A stretch of 39,939 bases of DNA from Ktedonobacteraceae bacterium (GCA_019240835.1 JAFAXQ010000269.1:1-39939); one strand, 5' to 3'. Positions 1-8,488 are shown, numbered from the stretch's first letter. Numbers and translations are program-made. The notes: generated from the letters alone by a model not told the origin.

Positions 1-316
1 ATCCCCCAATAAAGCCACGTTGCCATTCTCGCTTGTCGGTAGCAGACAACGTGGTAGGGATATGCTGTCGAGTGAGATGAGCATACTCATAGCCCGTCAG
101 GAAGAGGTAGGGACCCCATTCATCGTGCTCTTCCATCTGCGCATAAGCGCGGCGTGTGGCAAGGTAGCCTTCTTTGAACGTGGGCGAGACCTCAAAGTGG
201 GACTTGCCCACACGCAGCGGGACGTACGTAGCAAACTCGCTGTCCTGCTCCTCAAGCGTGGTGCTGGCAGGGCAGGGAAACGGGACGGTAGCTGGGACGT
301 GCATCTGATCGAACAT
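1..316 (-). CDS. Hypothetical protein, 3' end beyond the window
   Basis: An open frame of 105 codons runs leftward off the window edge without a stop. It starts at the ATG at 314-316, preceded on the minus strand by a strong AAGGAGG ribosome site about nine bases upstream. The visible product begins MFDQMHVPATVPF and continues with a mixed-charge, soluble-looking sequence containing TYVPLRVGKSHFEV and EWGPYLFLTGYEYAH. It has no membrane segment and no motif I recognise. Codon composition is like that of the neighbours, and the strong ribosome site argues for a real gene. The opposite strand of this stretch is also open, but it gives low-complexity sequence with no ribosome site. Function unknown. 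Confidence 0.6.
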   Translation of the reverse strand, partial: MFDQMHVPATVPFPCPASTTLEEQDSEFATYVPLRVGKSHFEVSPTFKEGYLATRRAYAQMEEHDEWGPYLFLTGYEYAHLTRQHIPTTLSATDKREWQRGFIGG

Positions 317-417
317 AGGTGTTGCGCCTCCTTCATGCGCTTGACAGCTAGACCCCCATGCAGGTATCATCCCGCTTGAGAGCCTAGGGTACGGTTTAAC
401 TACGACTAGACTCTTCT

Positions 418-452
418 AGCTAGCTCACATGGTGAGAACATGTGAGCTAGCT
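418..452 (+). terminator. 14-bp perfect hairpin with T-rich 3' flank, between divergent genes
   Basis: A stem of 14 perfect pairs (418-431 with 439-452, starting AGCTAGCT) has a 7-nt loop and is followed by TTCTCATTATTT. It reads as a rho-independent terminator on the plus strand. No gene ends just upstream on that strand, because both neighbours read away from it. It may end an unseen small RNA, attenuate a leader, or be a transposon-end relic. Confidence 0.5.
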
Positions 453-612
453 TTCTCATTATTTAAGAACAACGCACTACAGCAATTGTGACGACGAGAC
501 TCTGCACCTAAGTAAACACAGAACACACATAATCACTAAAAACAATTATATCTCTGTGTATGTGTTTTGTCAAGGTTCGTGTGTACTATTTTTTTCTGTT
601 GCGGCTGTGAGC

Positions 613-626
613 TATAATAGAGGAGG
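613..626 (+). promoter_or_regulatory. TATAAT -10 box and AGGAGG ribosome site before the HTH/acyltransferase-like gene
   Basis: TATAAT lies at 613-618 and AGGAGG at 621-626. No good -35 sits 16-18 bases upstream (only a T-run). The ribosome site is ideally spaced (6 nt) for the ATG at 633, which opens a 21-codon frame, and is 16 nt from the ATG at 643 of the main gene. If TATAAT is the true -10, transcription would start about at the ribosome site itself, so these two signals may not both be used. Confidence 0.35.
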
Positions 627-632
627 CACGGT

Positions 633-698
633 ATGAAAGGGTATGGTAATGAGAAAGAAAATGAAAAAGAGCGCTCAACAGAGAAAGCCGTTGTATGA
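633..698 (+). CDS. Possible 21-codon leader ORF overlapping the next gene start
   Basis: ATG at 633 follows AGGAGG with ideal spacing, and the frame ends at the TGA at 696-698 inside the downstream gene. The peptide (MKGYGNEKENEKERSTEKAVV when read through) is very rich in Glu and Lys. It could be a translational leader for the gene at 643, or a chance frame. The only evidence is its better ribosome-site spacing. Confidence 0.22.
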   Translation: MKGYGNEKENEKERSTEKAVV

Positions 699-1518
699 GC
701 ATCTTTCACAGCACTACTACACGGCCCAGCAAGCACAAGCTGTGCTTGGGATGGATAGGAATACTTTTAATAATCGCGTACGCAAAGGTCTCATCAAGCG
801 AACAGTTCTTGAAGGCTTGGGTGAGTATGGTATGTATGAAAAAGAGCATATCCATGATCTTGCGGCAGCAATAGAAGCATTATTAGTGGCTGCCCAAACC
901 AGGAAATACATCTACCGTAAGGCAGAGATAAGCGATTTGGATGCTTTGAATTATCTTGCCTATCTCCATTTTGGAGAGGGAGCGATCACCTCTGAGTGCA
1001 AAGCAGCCAGACAAAAATACCTCGAAGTGAACCCCAACTCAACTTATTGCCTGTTCAACTTTGAGAAGTTACTGGCATCTATTGACGTTGTGCCGCTTGG
1101 TCATCCCGCCATCCTTGCTTTCCGTGAAGGTAAGCGCGGTTGGCAATTTCCTGATGAGATGATTGAGCAGTTTGAGCCAGGACATCCACTAGAATTGATT
1201 ATCATAGATATGTTGGTAACACCGAATGTGCCACCACAAATACGGGAGATCTACGCAGGTTCTCTTCTGCATCATCTGTCTCAAACCTTCCGTGATTGGG
1301 GAAGCCGTGGTGTGGAATTCCAGACGATAGACGCTTGTGGAGGCACAGACTTGGGAAGGAAAATATTAGAAAGCGCCGGATTTACCTATTGCGGTGAAAA
1401 GCAAAGGAACAGGCATATGTACCATCTCGAAATAGGAGAATCTGATTTGATGCTGTTACGCCCCTACAAGCGAGCGTTAGCACAGTGGCGGAGTCAGCAG
1501 GAAGTAAGAGAGCCATGA
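643..1518 (+). CDS. HTH (MerR-like) domain fused to GNAT-like acyltransferase domain
   Basis: The 291-residue product is soluble. Residues about 25-70 (HYYTAQQAQAVLGM, then NNRVRKGLIKR) look like a MerR/excisionase-type helix-turn-helix. The rest, from about 85, alternates strands and helices with an LELIIIDMLVTPN segment and a C-terminal GRKILESAGFTYCGE stretch typical of GNAT N-acyltransferases (the beta4 to alpha5 region). The acetyl-CoA loop (Q/RxxGxG/A) is not clear, so acyltransferase activity is inferred. Start choice is uncertain: ATGs at 643, 649 and 661 are in frame, and the good ribosome site at 621-626 fits none well. The gene stands alone and ends at a shared terminator facing metG. 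Confidence 0.7.
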   Translation: MVMRKKMKKSAQQRKPLYEHLSQHYYTAQQAQAVLGMDRNTFNNRVRKGLIKRTVLEGLGEYGMYEKEHIHDLAAAIEALLVAAQTRKYIYRKAEISDLDALNYLAYLHFGEGAITSECKAARQKYLEVNPNSTYCLFNFEKLLASIDVVPLGHPAILAFREGKRGWQFPDEMIEQFEPGHPLELIIIDMLVTPNVPPQIREIYAGSLLHHLSQTFRDWGSRGVEFQTIDACGGTDLGRKILESAGFTYCGEKQRNRHMYHLEIGESDLMLLRPYKRALAQWRSQQEVREP

Positions 1519-1601
1519 CACGGCAGAGTACCCCAAGATTGATAGTAGAGGAAGCTAGACAGTATCTATTACAAGAGGCGTTCCAACTCTGGTAACGTAA
1601 G

Positions 1602-1639
1602 AAAACCATCCGAGTAGTGAAAGCTACTCGGATGGTTTT
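1602..1639. terminator. Bidirectional terminator between the HTH/acyltransferase-like gene and metG
   Basis: A perfect 16-bp stem (1602-1617 with 1624-1639) has a TGAAAG loop, AAAA at the 5' foot and TTTT at the 3' foot. It can therefore terminate on both strands. It lies between the stop of the plus-strand gene (1518) and the stop of minus-strand metG (1709). Confidence 0.85.
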
Positions 1640-1708
1640 CAGGCTCAAAACCCTGTCAGAAAACGCTAGAAAAGTCTATAAAACGCTATATTTTCAAACA
1701 CTAGTTGC

Positions 1709-3373
1709 CTATACCGTTACTGGCTCCTCCAGTTTAGGGAACAGCGGAGCAGGTATTGGCAACTTTATATCGGCTGGCACCCGTTCCAGTCGCCAGTGTG
1801 CATTACTCACATCTCCAGCAAAGCCCAGGTAGTGATGCAACTTCTGCGATGAGAAGGGCAAGTAGGGATAGAAGAGGATGCGCAGACCACTGATGACCTG
1901 CAGCATGACGTAGAGCGTCGTACCTGCGGCCTCACGGTCGGTTTTGATCTGCTTCCAGGGGGCCTGCTCGTCCAGGTAGCGATTAGCGGCATGCGCCACC
2001 GCCATAGCTGCGTTCAGGCCTTCTTTGAAGTGACAGAGCGCGATATTACGCCCCACCAGGCCGAAACCTCGCTCTACCTCCGCGAGGATCTCACGGTCTG
2101 CCTCACGTAGGGCCTGTGGCTTGGGCACGACACCGTCAAACTTGCTTTGCAAGAAGCTGAGAGTGCGATGCACAGCGTTACCGTACGTCGCCACCAGTTC
2201 GTCATTGTTGCGCCGTATCAGCTCTTCAAAGGTAAAATCGCTATCGCGTCCCTCTGGCGCTGTCGCCGATAGGTAGTAGCGTAGCGCATCTGCGCCATAG
2301 CGATCCAGCATATCTCGTGTCCAGATCACGTTGCCGCGACTGGCCGATGCCTTTGCCCCACTCATCGTCATAAATTCATTGGCGGGTATATCATAGGGCA
2401 GGTTGCGGTTGCCATAGCCGATCAGCATAGAGGGCCAGATGATCGTATGGAAGGGAATATTGTCCTTACCAATAAAGTAGTAAGACTTTACCGCAGGATG
2501 TGTCTGTTCTGGCACCCACCACGTCTTCCAGGCTTCGGGTGTACCTTGTTTCTCGGCCCATTCCACCGAGGCGGAGAAGTAGCCGATCACCGCATCAAAC
2601 CATACATAGATGCGCTTGTCTTCGTATCCCTCTAGCGGGATGGGCACGCCCCAATCCAAGTCGCGTGTAATCGCACGGGGACGCAATCCCTCTTTGAGCC
2701 AGTTCAGCGCGAAGCCGAGCGTATTTGTTCGCCAGTGATCCTTCTCTTTCGACAACCACTCCATCAGCGGCTCTTGCAGTTTGGGCAAGTCGAGGAAGAA
2801 ATGCTCGGTTGTGCGTATCTCCAACTTGCTGGTCTTGCTGCCACACAGACGACACTTGGGGTCAATCAAATCGATGGGGTCCAGCGTGTGCCCGCAATTG
2901 TCGCACTGATCGCCGCGTGCCGCTGGATAGCCACAGTTGGGGCACGTCCCCTCGATATAGCGGTCGGGTAAGAAACGGTGGTCTGTTGGGCAGTAGGGAG
3001 ACTCCATCGTATCTTTAAAGATGTAGCCCTTGTCATAGAGCGTTAAAAAGAAATCTTGTGTGATACGATAGTGATTAGCTGTCCCGGTCTCAGTATAAAT
3101 GTCCCAGGATATGCCAAGCCGCTGCCACACCTCGCAAATTTCGCGGTGGTAGCGAGCGGTAAAGTCTTTAGGAGAAATGCCTTCTCGCTCTGCATCTACG
3201 AGAATGGGGGTGCCATGTTCATCGCTGCCCGAAAGCATCAGGACGTGATTTCCGGCCATGCGATGATAGCGGGCAAATGTATCGGCTGGCAAGTATGCGC
3301 CAACAATTTGCCCGACATGGGTAGAGCTTTTCGCGTACGGCCAGGCGACGCAGACAAGTATATATTCATTCAT
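1709..3373 (-). CDS. metG: Methionyl-tRNA synthetase
   Basis: Class I aminoacyl-tRNA synthetase that charges tRNA-Met in the cytoplasm; 554 residues, so without the C-terminal dimerisation domain of longer forms. The N-terminal Rossmann fold opens VCVAWPYAKSSTHVGQ, with the HIGH-type motif at residues 19-22 reading HVGQ. SGSDEHGTPI follows. A zinc-knuckle region has CPNCG, CDNCG and CRLCG pairs. FIGKDNIPFHTIIWP is the methionine-site region. The KMSKS-type loop reads KASASRGNVI, lacking the second Lys, as also seen in actinobacterial-type MetRS (KFSSS). The C-terminal anticodon-binding helical domain is present. An ATG at 3373 follows AGGGAGG. It has its own sigma70 promoter after panB and ends at a bidirectional terminator. 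Confidence 0.95.
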   Translation of the reverse strand: MNEYILVCVAWPYAKSSTHVGQIVGAYLPADTFARYHRMAGNHVLMLSGSDEHGTPILVDAEREGISPKDFTARYHREICEVWQRLGISWDIYTETGTANHYRITQDFFLTLYDKGYIFKDTMESPYCPTDHRFLPDRYIEGTCPNCGYPAARGDQCDNCGHTLDPIDLIDPKCRLCGSKTSKLEIRTTEHFFLDLPKLQEPLMEWLSKEKDHWRTNTLGFALNWLKEGLRPRAITRDLDWGVPIPLEGYEDKRIYVWFDAVIGYFSASVEWAEKQGTPEAWKTWWVPEQTHPAVKSYYFIGKDNIPFHTIIWPSMLIGYGNRNLPYDIPANEFMTMSGAKASASRGNVIWTRDMLDRYGADALRYYLSATAPEGRDSDFTFEELIRRNNDELVATYGNAVHRTLSFLQSKFDGVVPKPQALREADREILAEVERGFGLVGRNIALCHFKEGLNAAMAVAHAANRYLDEQAPWKQIKTDREAAGTTLYVMLQVISGLRILFYPYLPFSSQKLHHYLGFAGDVSNAHWRLERVPADIKLPIPAPLFPKLEEPVTV

Positions 3374-3417
3374 AATAGTAGAGCCTCCCTCTAGAGAAGG
3401 GTAGTAGATTGGGGACC

Positions 3418-3446
3418 ATTATAGCAAAATAGCTCATGATGTACAA
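3418..3446 (-). promoter_or_regulatory. Sigma70-type promoter of metG
   Basis: On the minus strand, TTGTAC (3441-3446) and TATAAT (3418-3423) are separated by exactly 17 bases. The predicted start is about 40 bases before the metG ATG. This makes metG a separate unit from the panB operon upstream. Confidence 0.8.
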
Positions 3447-3517
3447 GCCCTTCTTTTCATATTACAGAGCCATTAAGCTGACACTAACTATCTGTCCGTC
3501 AGACGTGACCTAACTCC

Positions 3518-4369
3518 TCACTCCTCTTTACCCTTGAAAGATTGAAAAGCGCGTGCAGACTGCTCGTCCAGATGGTAACTCTCGGCATCTGAGGGGAATG
3601 TTCCTGCTTGGATATCGGCGAAGAAGCGCTGCAGGCCCTCGGTGGCGGCAGCGGCTAGATGCGCATACTGTCGCACGAACTTGGGCTGATGACCATCGTA
3701 CAGGCCCAACACATCGTGAAACACAAGTACCTGGCCGTCGCAGTGGGCACCAGCGCCAATACCAATAGTAGGAACTCGCACCTCCTGCGTAATGACCTGC
3801 GCCAGAGCATCAGGGATGCCCTCTAGAACAATGGCGAACACACCGGCGTCGGCCAGGGCACGGGCATCTGCCACCAACTCGCGAGCAGCTTCAGCGTGCT
3901 TACCCTGCACTCGGTAGCCACCCATTGTGTGGATCGATTGGGGCGTAAGTCCCAGATGTCCCATCACCGGAATCTCAGTGGCAAGCAAGGCTTCAATCAT
4001 CGGCAAGCGCTTACGACCGCCTTCTAATTTCACCGCTTCGGCTCCGCCCTCGCGTAGAAGACGCCCAGCGTTGCGTATCGTCTCTTCCGCAGACAGGTGA
4101 TAGCTCAGCCAGGGCATATCGACCACCAGCAGGGCGCTCGGTTTCGTTCGTGCGACAGCCGCCGCGTGATAGATCATCACATCTACCGTCACTGAGAGCG
4201 TATTCTCATATCCTAACACGACAGTGGCCAGCGAATCACCTACCAGGATAATATCTGCTGAAGCCCGCTCGACAATCTGCGCCGAAGGAGCATCGTAAGC
4301 AGTTACCACCCTCAGTTTGGGTCCGCCCTTGCGGGCCTGGACAACAGGTACAGTCACTTTGTCCCGCAT
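3518..4369 (-). CDS. panB: 3-methyl-2-oxobutanoate hydroxymethyltransferase (ketopantoate hydroxymethyltransferase)
   Basis: First committed step of pantothenate/CoA synthesis: transfers a hydroxymethyl group from 5,10-methylene-THF to 2-oxoisovalerate. The 283-residue TIM-barrel protein shows the family signatures VVTAYDAPSA near the N-terminus, ILVGDSLA (the metal-binding Asp), VVDMPWLSY, EAVKLEGG, MGHLGLTPQS, VLEGIP (catalytic Glu) and PTIGIGAGAHCDGQVLV. Length is close to the family norm (about 265-280). It lies 37 bases downstream of panC on the same strand, the usual pairing of two steps of one pathway. Confidence 0.96.
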   Translation of the reverse strand: MRDKVTVPVVQARKGGPKLRVVTAYDAPSAQIVERASADIILVGDSLATVVLGYENTLSVTVDVMIYHAAAVARTKPSALLVVDMPWLSYHLSAEETIRNAGRLLREGGAEAVKLEGGRKRLPMIEALLATEIPVMGHLGLTPQSIHTMGGYRVQGKHAEAARELVADARALADAGVFAIVLEGIPDALAQVITQEVRVPTIGIGAGAHCDGQVLVFHDVLGLYDGHQPKFVRQYAHLAAAATEGLQRFFADIQAGTFPSDAESYHLDEQSARAFQSFKGKEE

Positions 4370-4406
4370 AATCCGTTCCTTTCAAATCCAGTTCAATAAT
4401 GATGCA

Positions 4407-5288
4407 TTATGTAACTGCAATCCCCACATCCCAACTGCCATCGGCACGCAACAGAAAATTATCTATCAAACGCACTGAGCCTATGCGCACCGCAATGAGG
4501 AGCACTGCTGGGGCGTGCAGGCTCTCCAGTGGTAGGAAACTGTTGGGGTTGCGAACCTCAGCGTAGTCCAGCACAGCATGTGGCTCGGAGGCGACCACAG
4601 CAGTCATGGCTTTTATCACAGCTAGCGGACCATCTGCTCGGCGTGTCTCAAAGGCTAGGCGACCAGCTTGCAATGCTCGGTAGAGTGTGGTTGCCGCAAT
4701 GCGCTCCTCTGAGCCAAGGTAAACGTTGCGGCTACTCATCGCCAGACCATCAGCTTCGCGTATGATTGGCAAGACGTGCAGCCGTAGCGGAAGGTGAAAG
4801 TCCGCTATCATACGCGAGATGACAGCGGCCTGCTGCGCATCCTTCTGGCCGAAGTACGCCTGGTGTGGCTGCACAACCTGAAACAATTTCAGCACCACGG
4901 TGGCTACACCACGGAAATGGCCGGGTCGTCTAGCTCCTTCGGCCTGCTCAGCAAGCGGTCCCGTTGGATCAACATAAGTCACAAAGCCAGGTGGGTAGAT
5001 CTCATCTGGCGTGGGAATGAATACAATATCTACGCCAGCAGCTTCGAGCAGTTGCAGATCACGTGGCACATCACGAGGATAGAGCTCCAGGTCTTCGTGC
5101 GGGGCAAACTGTGTCGGGTTCACGAAAATACTCACCACGAGTAGCTCGTTCTCCGCTCTGGCGTGACGCACAAGCGAAAGATGTCCCTCGTGGAGATATC
5201 CCATCGTGGGCACAAATCCGACTTGGTTGGATTTCGCCCATGCTGTGCGTGTGTCCCTCATTTGTTGGACAGTAGTGACTACGCGCAT
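4407..5288 (-). CDS. panC: Pantothenate synthetase (pantoate--beta-alanine ligase)
   Basis: Joins pantoate and beta-alanine using ATP, the last step to pantothenate. Of 293 residues, the nucleotidyltransferase fold begins with VGFVPTMGYLHEGH (HIGH-type HEGH at residues 33-36), then FVNPTQFAP, FGQKDAQQ and the KMSKS-type DGLAMSSRN loop. I chose the ATG at 5288 because it gives the family N-terminus (MRVVTTVQQM). An ATG at 5330 would add 14 unconserved residues and overlap the upstream gene by 23 bases. The stop of the upstream membrane-protein gene lies just 19 bases before this start, suggesting co-transcription. Confidence 0.95.
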   Translation of the reverse strand: MRVVTTVQQMRDTRTAWAKSNQVGFVPTMGYLHEGHLSLVRHARAENELLVVSIFVNPTQFAPHEDLELYPRDVPRDLQLLEAAGVDIVFIPTPDEIYPPGFVTYVDPTGPLAEQAEGARRPGHFRGVATVVLKLFQVVQPHQAYFGQKDAQQAAVISRMIADFHLPLRLHVLPIIREADGLAMSSRNVYLGSEERIAATTLYRALQAGRLAFETRRADGPLAVIKAMTAVVASEPHAVLDYAEVRNPNSFLPLESLHAPAVLLIAVRIGSVRLIDNFLLRADGSWDVGIAVT

Positions 5289-5307
5289 CGTTTTCTCTTT
5301 TTCATGC

Positions 5308-6132
5308 TTAATGGCGCGCTGCTCTGACACACAATTCAGCTACAAGAAGAAAAATAAAGTCAAGTAACACGAGGATCAGCAGGGCAAAATCGAGGCGCGA
5401 GGCGACGAGTGCAGAAAACTGAAGCAGTGCGTCAAGACGTTTGGAGTACCAAAGGGTGATCAGTGCTAGCAGTGCGAGTAGCGCGAGAGCGGCAGTCAGC
5501 CAGCGTGCGCCATACCAGTCTTGGCGGCTAGGCCACAGCTCGGAGGTGACGGTAAGTATGAGATAGGGCGTGAAGATGAGCGTCCACCAAGGCCAGTCCG
5601 GGCGAAGCAGTTGTAGATGTTGTTGAGCGTCGATGGGCATGTCCCACAAGCTATAGCCGGTAGCAATCCAGTAGAGCAGTGTGAACATGGCAATGCCGCC
5701 AAAGAGAGGGGCAATACCGCTGAAGCCGTCGCCGACGTAGCTCATAAAGTTACCCTGTGGCCTGACATATTGTACCTCTCCCAGTTGCAGTGCTTGGCGT
5801 CCTCGAGCTCTTACCACGCGACCGCCTTGGCTTCGCTGTAATAGCGGTTTAATACGGAAAAATGTGATGCTCGTAATGCGAAAATGAAAGGGGTAGAAGA
5901 GAAGCACAACAAGCGCATGACTCATTTCATGAATGATCACTCCTGGCGCGTTCAGCCAGAACCAGATAAGCAGGCCCTTTTCCCTCATGAGGCGGAAACC
6001 AATTTCGTCCACACGCTTGCGCAGCCCTTTACGCGTGAAACGCAGCAACATGAAAAGTAGCAATGCTGCGCTTATAAGTAGCCAGGGCTGATAGGGAGCA
6101 ATCTGGGCTATAAGTGTTGGGTCAAAGTTCAT
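5308..6132 (-). CDS. Membrane protein with HExxH motif, M50 (site-2 protease)-like
   Basis: The 274-residue integral membrane protein has an HEMSH motif at residues 68-72 at the start of a hydrophobic helix (VIIHEMSHALVVLL), as in M50/site-2 type intramembrane metalloproteases. Membrane helices are visible near 15-32, 54-80, 150-165, 185-200, 210-228 and 245-270. A GIAPLFGG segment lies where the second active-site helix is expected, but I do not see the usual third ligand (an Asp in an NxxPxxDG-like motif). Peptidase activity is therefore uncertain, and it may be a non-peptidase relative. It sits 10 bases after the MFS gene and before panC, so it is probably in the same operon, without an obvious link to pantothenate. 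Confidence 0.75.
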   Translation of the reverse strand: MNFDPTLIAQIAPYQPWLLISAALLLFMLLRFTRKGLRKRVDEIGFRLMREKGLLIWFWLNAPGVIIHEMSHALVVLLFYPFHFRITSITFFRIKPLLQRSQGGRVVRARGRQALQLGEVQYVRPQGNFMSYVGDGFSGIAPLFGGIAMFTLLYWIATGYSLWDMPIDAQQHLQLLRPDWPWWTLIFTPYLILTVTSELWPSRQDWYGARWLTAALALLALLALITLWYSKRLDALLQFSALVASRLDFALLILVLLDFIFLLVAELCVRAARH

Positions 6133-6142
6133 GTATTGCCTA

Positions 6143-7555
6143 TTACTGTGCTATTCTGTCTGACTCTAGCTCTTCCTGCTTGTCTCTTACATTGCCTGTT
6201 GCCATAAGCTGTCTATACTTGCGTTCATAATATACTCCCCACGCTCCAAAAGCAATAATACACAACGATAACAGGTAAAGCACACGGTCGAGGCCGAAGG
6301 TATCTGCCACCACGCCGATGAACAGGATGATGGGAATGGAGCAAGCATTGTAGAGCACGAGCTGTAGGGCGAGCACGCGTCCCTTGATCCAGTCTGGCGT
6401 TTGTTCTTGAATCGCCGCTTGTGCTGGAATGTTAATAAAATCTAGCGCGAATCCCGCTATACACATAAAAATGGCAATGGTGAGCAGAAGCAGTGGGTTT
6501 GCATTCCAGCCATGAGGTTGTAGTATACGTGCAAGCAGAGTAGTAAGCGGCAGAAGCAGTGTGACAAGTGTTAGCACAACCGTGCCACTGAAAACAGCAC
6601 ACGATTTTCCTAGGCGCTTTGTAATGCGCGGCATGAGTACTGAGCCGACGACCAGTCCTACGCCTGCTGGTGCAAAGATGAGGGCCATAGCCTTAGCAGG
6701 AAGTTGTAACAATTGTGTAACGATAGGTGTGGCAAGTTCTCCAATAACCAGTAACAGCACCCCTGCAAAGGAGAGCTGAATGACTGCAAGAAAAAGCTGT
6801 TTATTGCTACGTACAAAGCTCCAGCCCTGGCGTATCTCCCTCCATACATTGCCGATGATGCCAATCGGCTGCGTGGCAGCTAAACGGCTCTGGTTGCCGC
6901 TATCCTTTGAGAAACTTGCTTGTGGGATAAGTGCGATGAGTAGCGCACATACGAGGTAGAGCGACCCTACCAGAGCATAGAGCTGATCGACCGGGTGGAT
7001 AGTCAAGTGGGAAAGGGTAAATGTCGGAAGAAGACTCAAGGCGAGGGGGGCAACAAGAATAAAGCCCAGCGCTTGCGAGAGCATAAACGTGACATTGAAG
7101 AGTGACAACGCGGGTACCAGTTCCTCCTCACTGACCAATTGGGCGATGACCGATCCCTCTGCTGGCGTGAAGAATTGACCAATCGCTGAAATGAGGAAGG
7201 TGAGCAGATAGATAGGCGCGAGTCGGTGGCGGTCTGTAAGCAGCGAGATGACAAAGATGAATGTGGCAATGGCGCGCAAGCAGTTGCTCCCCCAGAGTAC
7301 ACGGCGCTTATTCATATGGTCCACGAAGACGCCAGCGGGAGCAGCGAAGAGCAGAGCAGGCAGACTGAAGCAGATAAGAGCGAGTCCAACCAGGGTGGTT
7401 GAGCCAGTGACCTCCTCTATTAATACGAGTATAGCATAATTTGAAGCGTTGAAAACGGTCAACGAGATGAGTTGGGCCAGCCACAGTTTAAGAAAGTTTC
7501 TCTTCTTGAGAAGGCTAAGAAAACCTTCATGTGGCATGGTTGGCACCATAGTCAT
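6143..7555 (-). CDS. Major facilitator superfamily transporter
   Basis: The 470-residue protein has about 12 hydrophobic helices. It begins FLSLLKKRNFLKLWLAQLISLTVF-like, the typical start of MFS_3/enterobactin-exporter type efflux permeases. It carries the loop 2-3 signature in AAPAGVFVDHMNKRRVLWG, and the second half starts near VRSNKQLFLAVIQLSF. It is most likely a drug or small-molecule/proton antiporter in the cytoplasmic membrane; the substrate cannot be read from sequence. The ATG at 7555 follows AAGGAGAG at good spacing. It lies 34 bases after the DUF951 gene and 10 bases before the M50-like gene, all on one strand. Confidence 0.88.
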   Translation of the reverse strand: MTMVPTMPHEGFLSLLKKRNFLKLWLAQLISLTVFNASNYAILVLIEEVTGSTTLVGLALICFSLPALLFAAPAGVFVDHMNKRRVLWGSNCLRAIATFIFVISLLTDRHRLAPIYLLTFLISAIGQFFTPAEGSVIAQLVSEEELVPALSLFNVTFMLSQALGFILVAPLALSLLPTFTLSHLTIHPVDQLYALVGSLYLVCALLIALIPQASFSKDSGNQSRLAATQPIGIIGNVWREIRQGWSFVRSNKQLFLAVIQLSFAGVLLLVIGELATPIVTQLLQLPAKAMALIFAPAGVGLVVGSVLMPRITKRLGKSCAVFSGTVVLTLVTLLLPLTTLLARILQPHGWNANPLLLLTIAIFMCIAGFALDFINIPAQAAIQEQTPDWIKGRVLALQLVLYNACSIPIILFIGVVADTFGLDRVLYLLSLCIIAFGAWGVYYERKYRQLMATGNVRDKQEELESDRIAQ

Positions 7556-7589
7556 ATCTCTCCTTGTCAGGACGATTGAAAAATCGCCG

Positions 7590-7802
7590 TTACAGGTCCT
7601 CGTCAGTTTTTACGATACGCGGTAACATTTGTTTGGTGCGACGCTCAACCTCTGAGCGTGGCAAGAGGACACGGCGTCCACATTTTTCACAACGTAGACC
7701 GATGTCTGCGCCCAAGCGTACCACTTCCCAATCGAAGCCGCCGCAGGGATGCTGCTTGCGTAGACGTATTCGGTCGCCAATCTCAAAACGCATTGGTTGC
7801 AT
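7590..7802 (-). CDS. DUF951 family protein
   Basis: A small soluble protein of 70 residues whose core reads [18 protein letters not shown], then [17 protein letters not shown] and [13 protein letters not shown]. This is the diagnostic pattern of DUF951, a widespread small protein of unknown function with conserved Cys. An SH3-like nucleic-acid-binding fold is often supposed for the family; I cannot confirm it here. The start is at 7802 or 7793 (both ATG, both inside the end of nadD). An upstream extension to 7877 is just the nadD 3' end read in another frame. The overlap with nadD suggests translational coupling. Confidence 0.85.
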   Translation of the reverse strand: MQPMRFEIGDRIRLRKQHPCGGFDWEVVRLGADIGLRCEKCGRRVLLPRSEVERRTKQMLPRIVKTDEDL

Positions 7803-8436
7803 GATATAACCTGTGCTGTATAATATACTGTTCGACAGCTTCTGGTGTCTGGTATTTAATAGGTCTGCCTTGCGCAACGCGTTGCCGCAAGTCGGTTGAC
7901 GAAATCGCTAACTGTGGCGCGGGTACAACAAGCAGACGCTGTCTGATGCCAGGTACACGTGCCTCCAAGGTCTCACTCTGTTCAACATCTTCCACATATC
8001 CAGGACGCTTCACAGCAACCAGGTGTGTCAACAGGGCGAGAATCTCGGTCGGTCTATGCCACGTATGAAATTCTTCTAGGCTGTCCCAACCGATAACAAA
8101 GTAAAATGCCACCTGTGTGCCCCATTGCGCACGCAACTGCCGTAGTGTCTCTACCGTGTAGGACGGCCCTGGCTGCTCTACCTCTATGGGTGAGCAGGTG
8201 AAATATGGATTTGAAGCGATAGCTAACTGCAACATCTTTGCACGATGCTGTGCGGCAGTGATGATCTGCCCAGGTTTGTGAGGTGGCTGTCCTGTTGGAA
8301 TAAACACCACCTCTGAGAGCTGTAGGCCAACGCGTACCTCCTCCGCGATCACGAGATGACCGTAATGGACGGGATCAAAGGTTCCACCTACTAGGCCTAC
8401 GCGCCGTATCGTTGACGCTGTGGTATACTCTTGCAA
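7783..8436 (-). CDS. nadD: Nicotinate-nucleotide adenylyltransferase
   Basis: Adenylates nicotinate mononucleotide to deamido-NAD in NAD synthesis. The nucleotidyltransferase fold is clear: [15 protein letters not shown] near residues 14-28 (contains HxGH), IPTGQPPHK, and the C-terminal ISSTDLRQR (ISSTxIR motif), then the usual QYIIQHRLY end. I chose the TTG at 8436 as start because AGGAG lies 8 bases upstream and it places GGTFDP near the N-terminus. A GTG at 8469 would add 11 residues without any ribosome site. The product is 217 residues, a normal length. The 3' end overlaps the DUF951 gene by about 20 bases. Confidence 0.94.
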   Translation of the reverse strand: MQEYTTASTIRRVGLVGGTFDPVHYGHLVIAEEVRVGLQLSEVVFIPTGQPPHKPGQIITAAQHRAKMLQLAIASNPYFTCSPIEVEQPGPSYTVETLRQLRAQWGTQVAFYFVIGWDSLEEFHTWHRPTEILALLTHLVAVKRPGYVEDVEQSETLEARVPGIRQRLLVVPAPQLAISSTDLRQRVAQGRPIKYQTPEAVEQYIIQHRLYHATNAF

Positions 8437-8488
8437 CGTCTGGACTCCTAAAAAGCAACACTGCGCCACTATCTGTACTGCTTGTTAC

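Noticed and set aside
20-379. Plus-strand 119-codon frame at the left edge
   Set aside because: It is the shadow of the minus-strand partial gene, which has a strong AAGGAGG site and better protein composition; the plus frame has neither.
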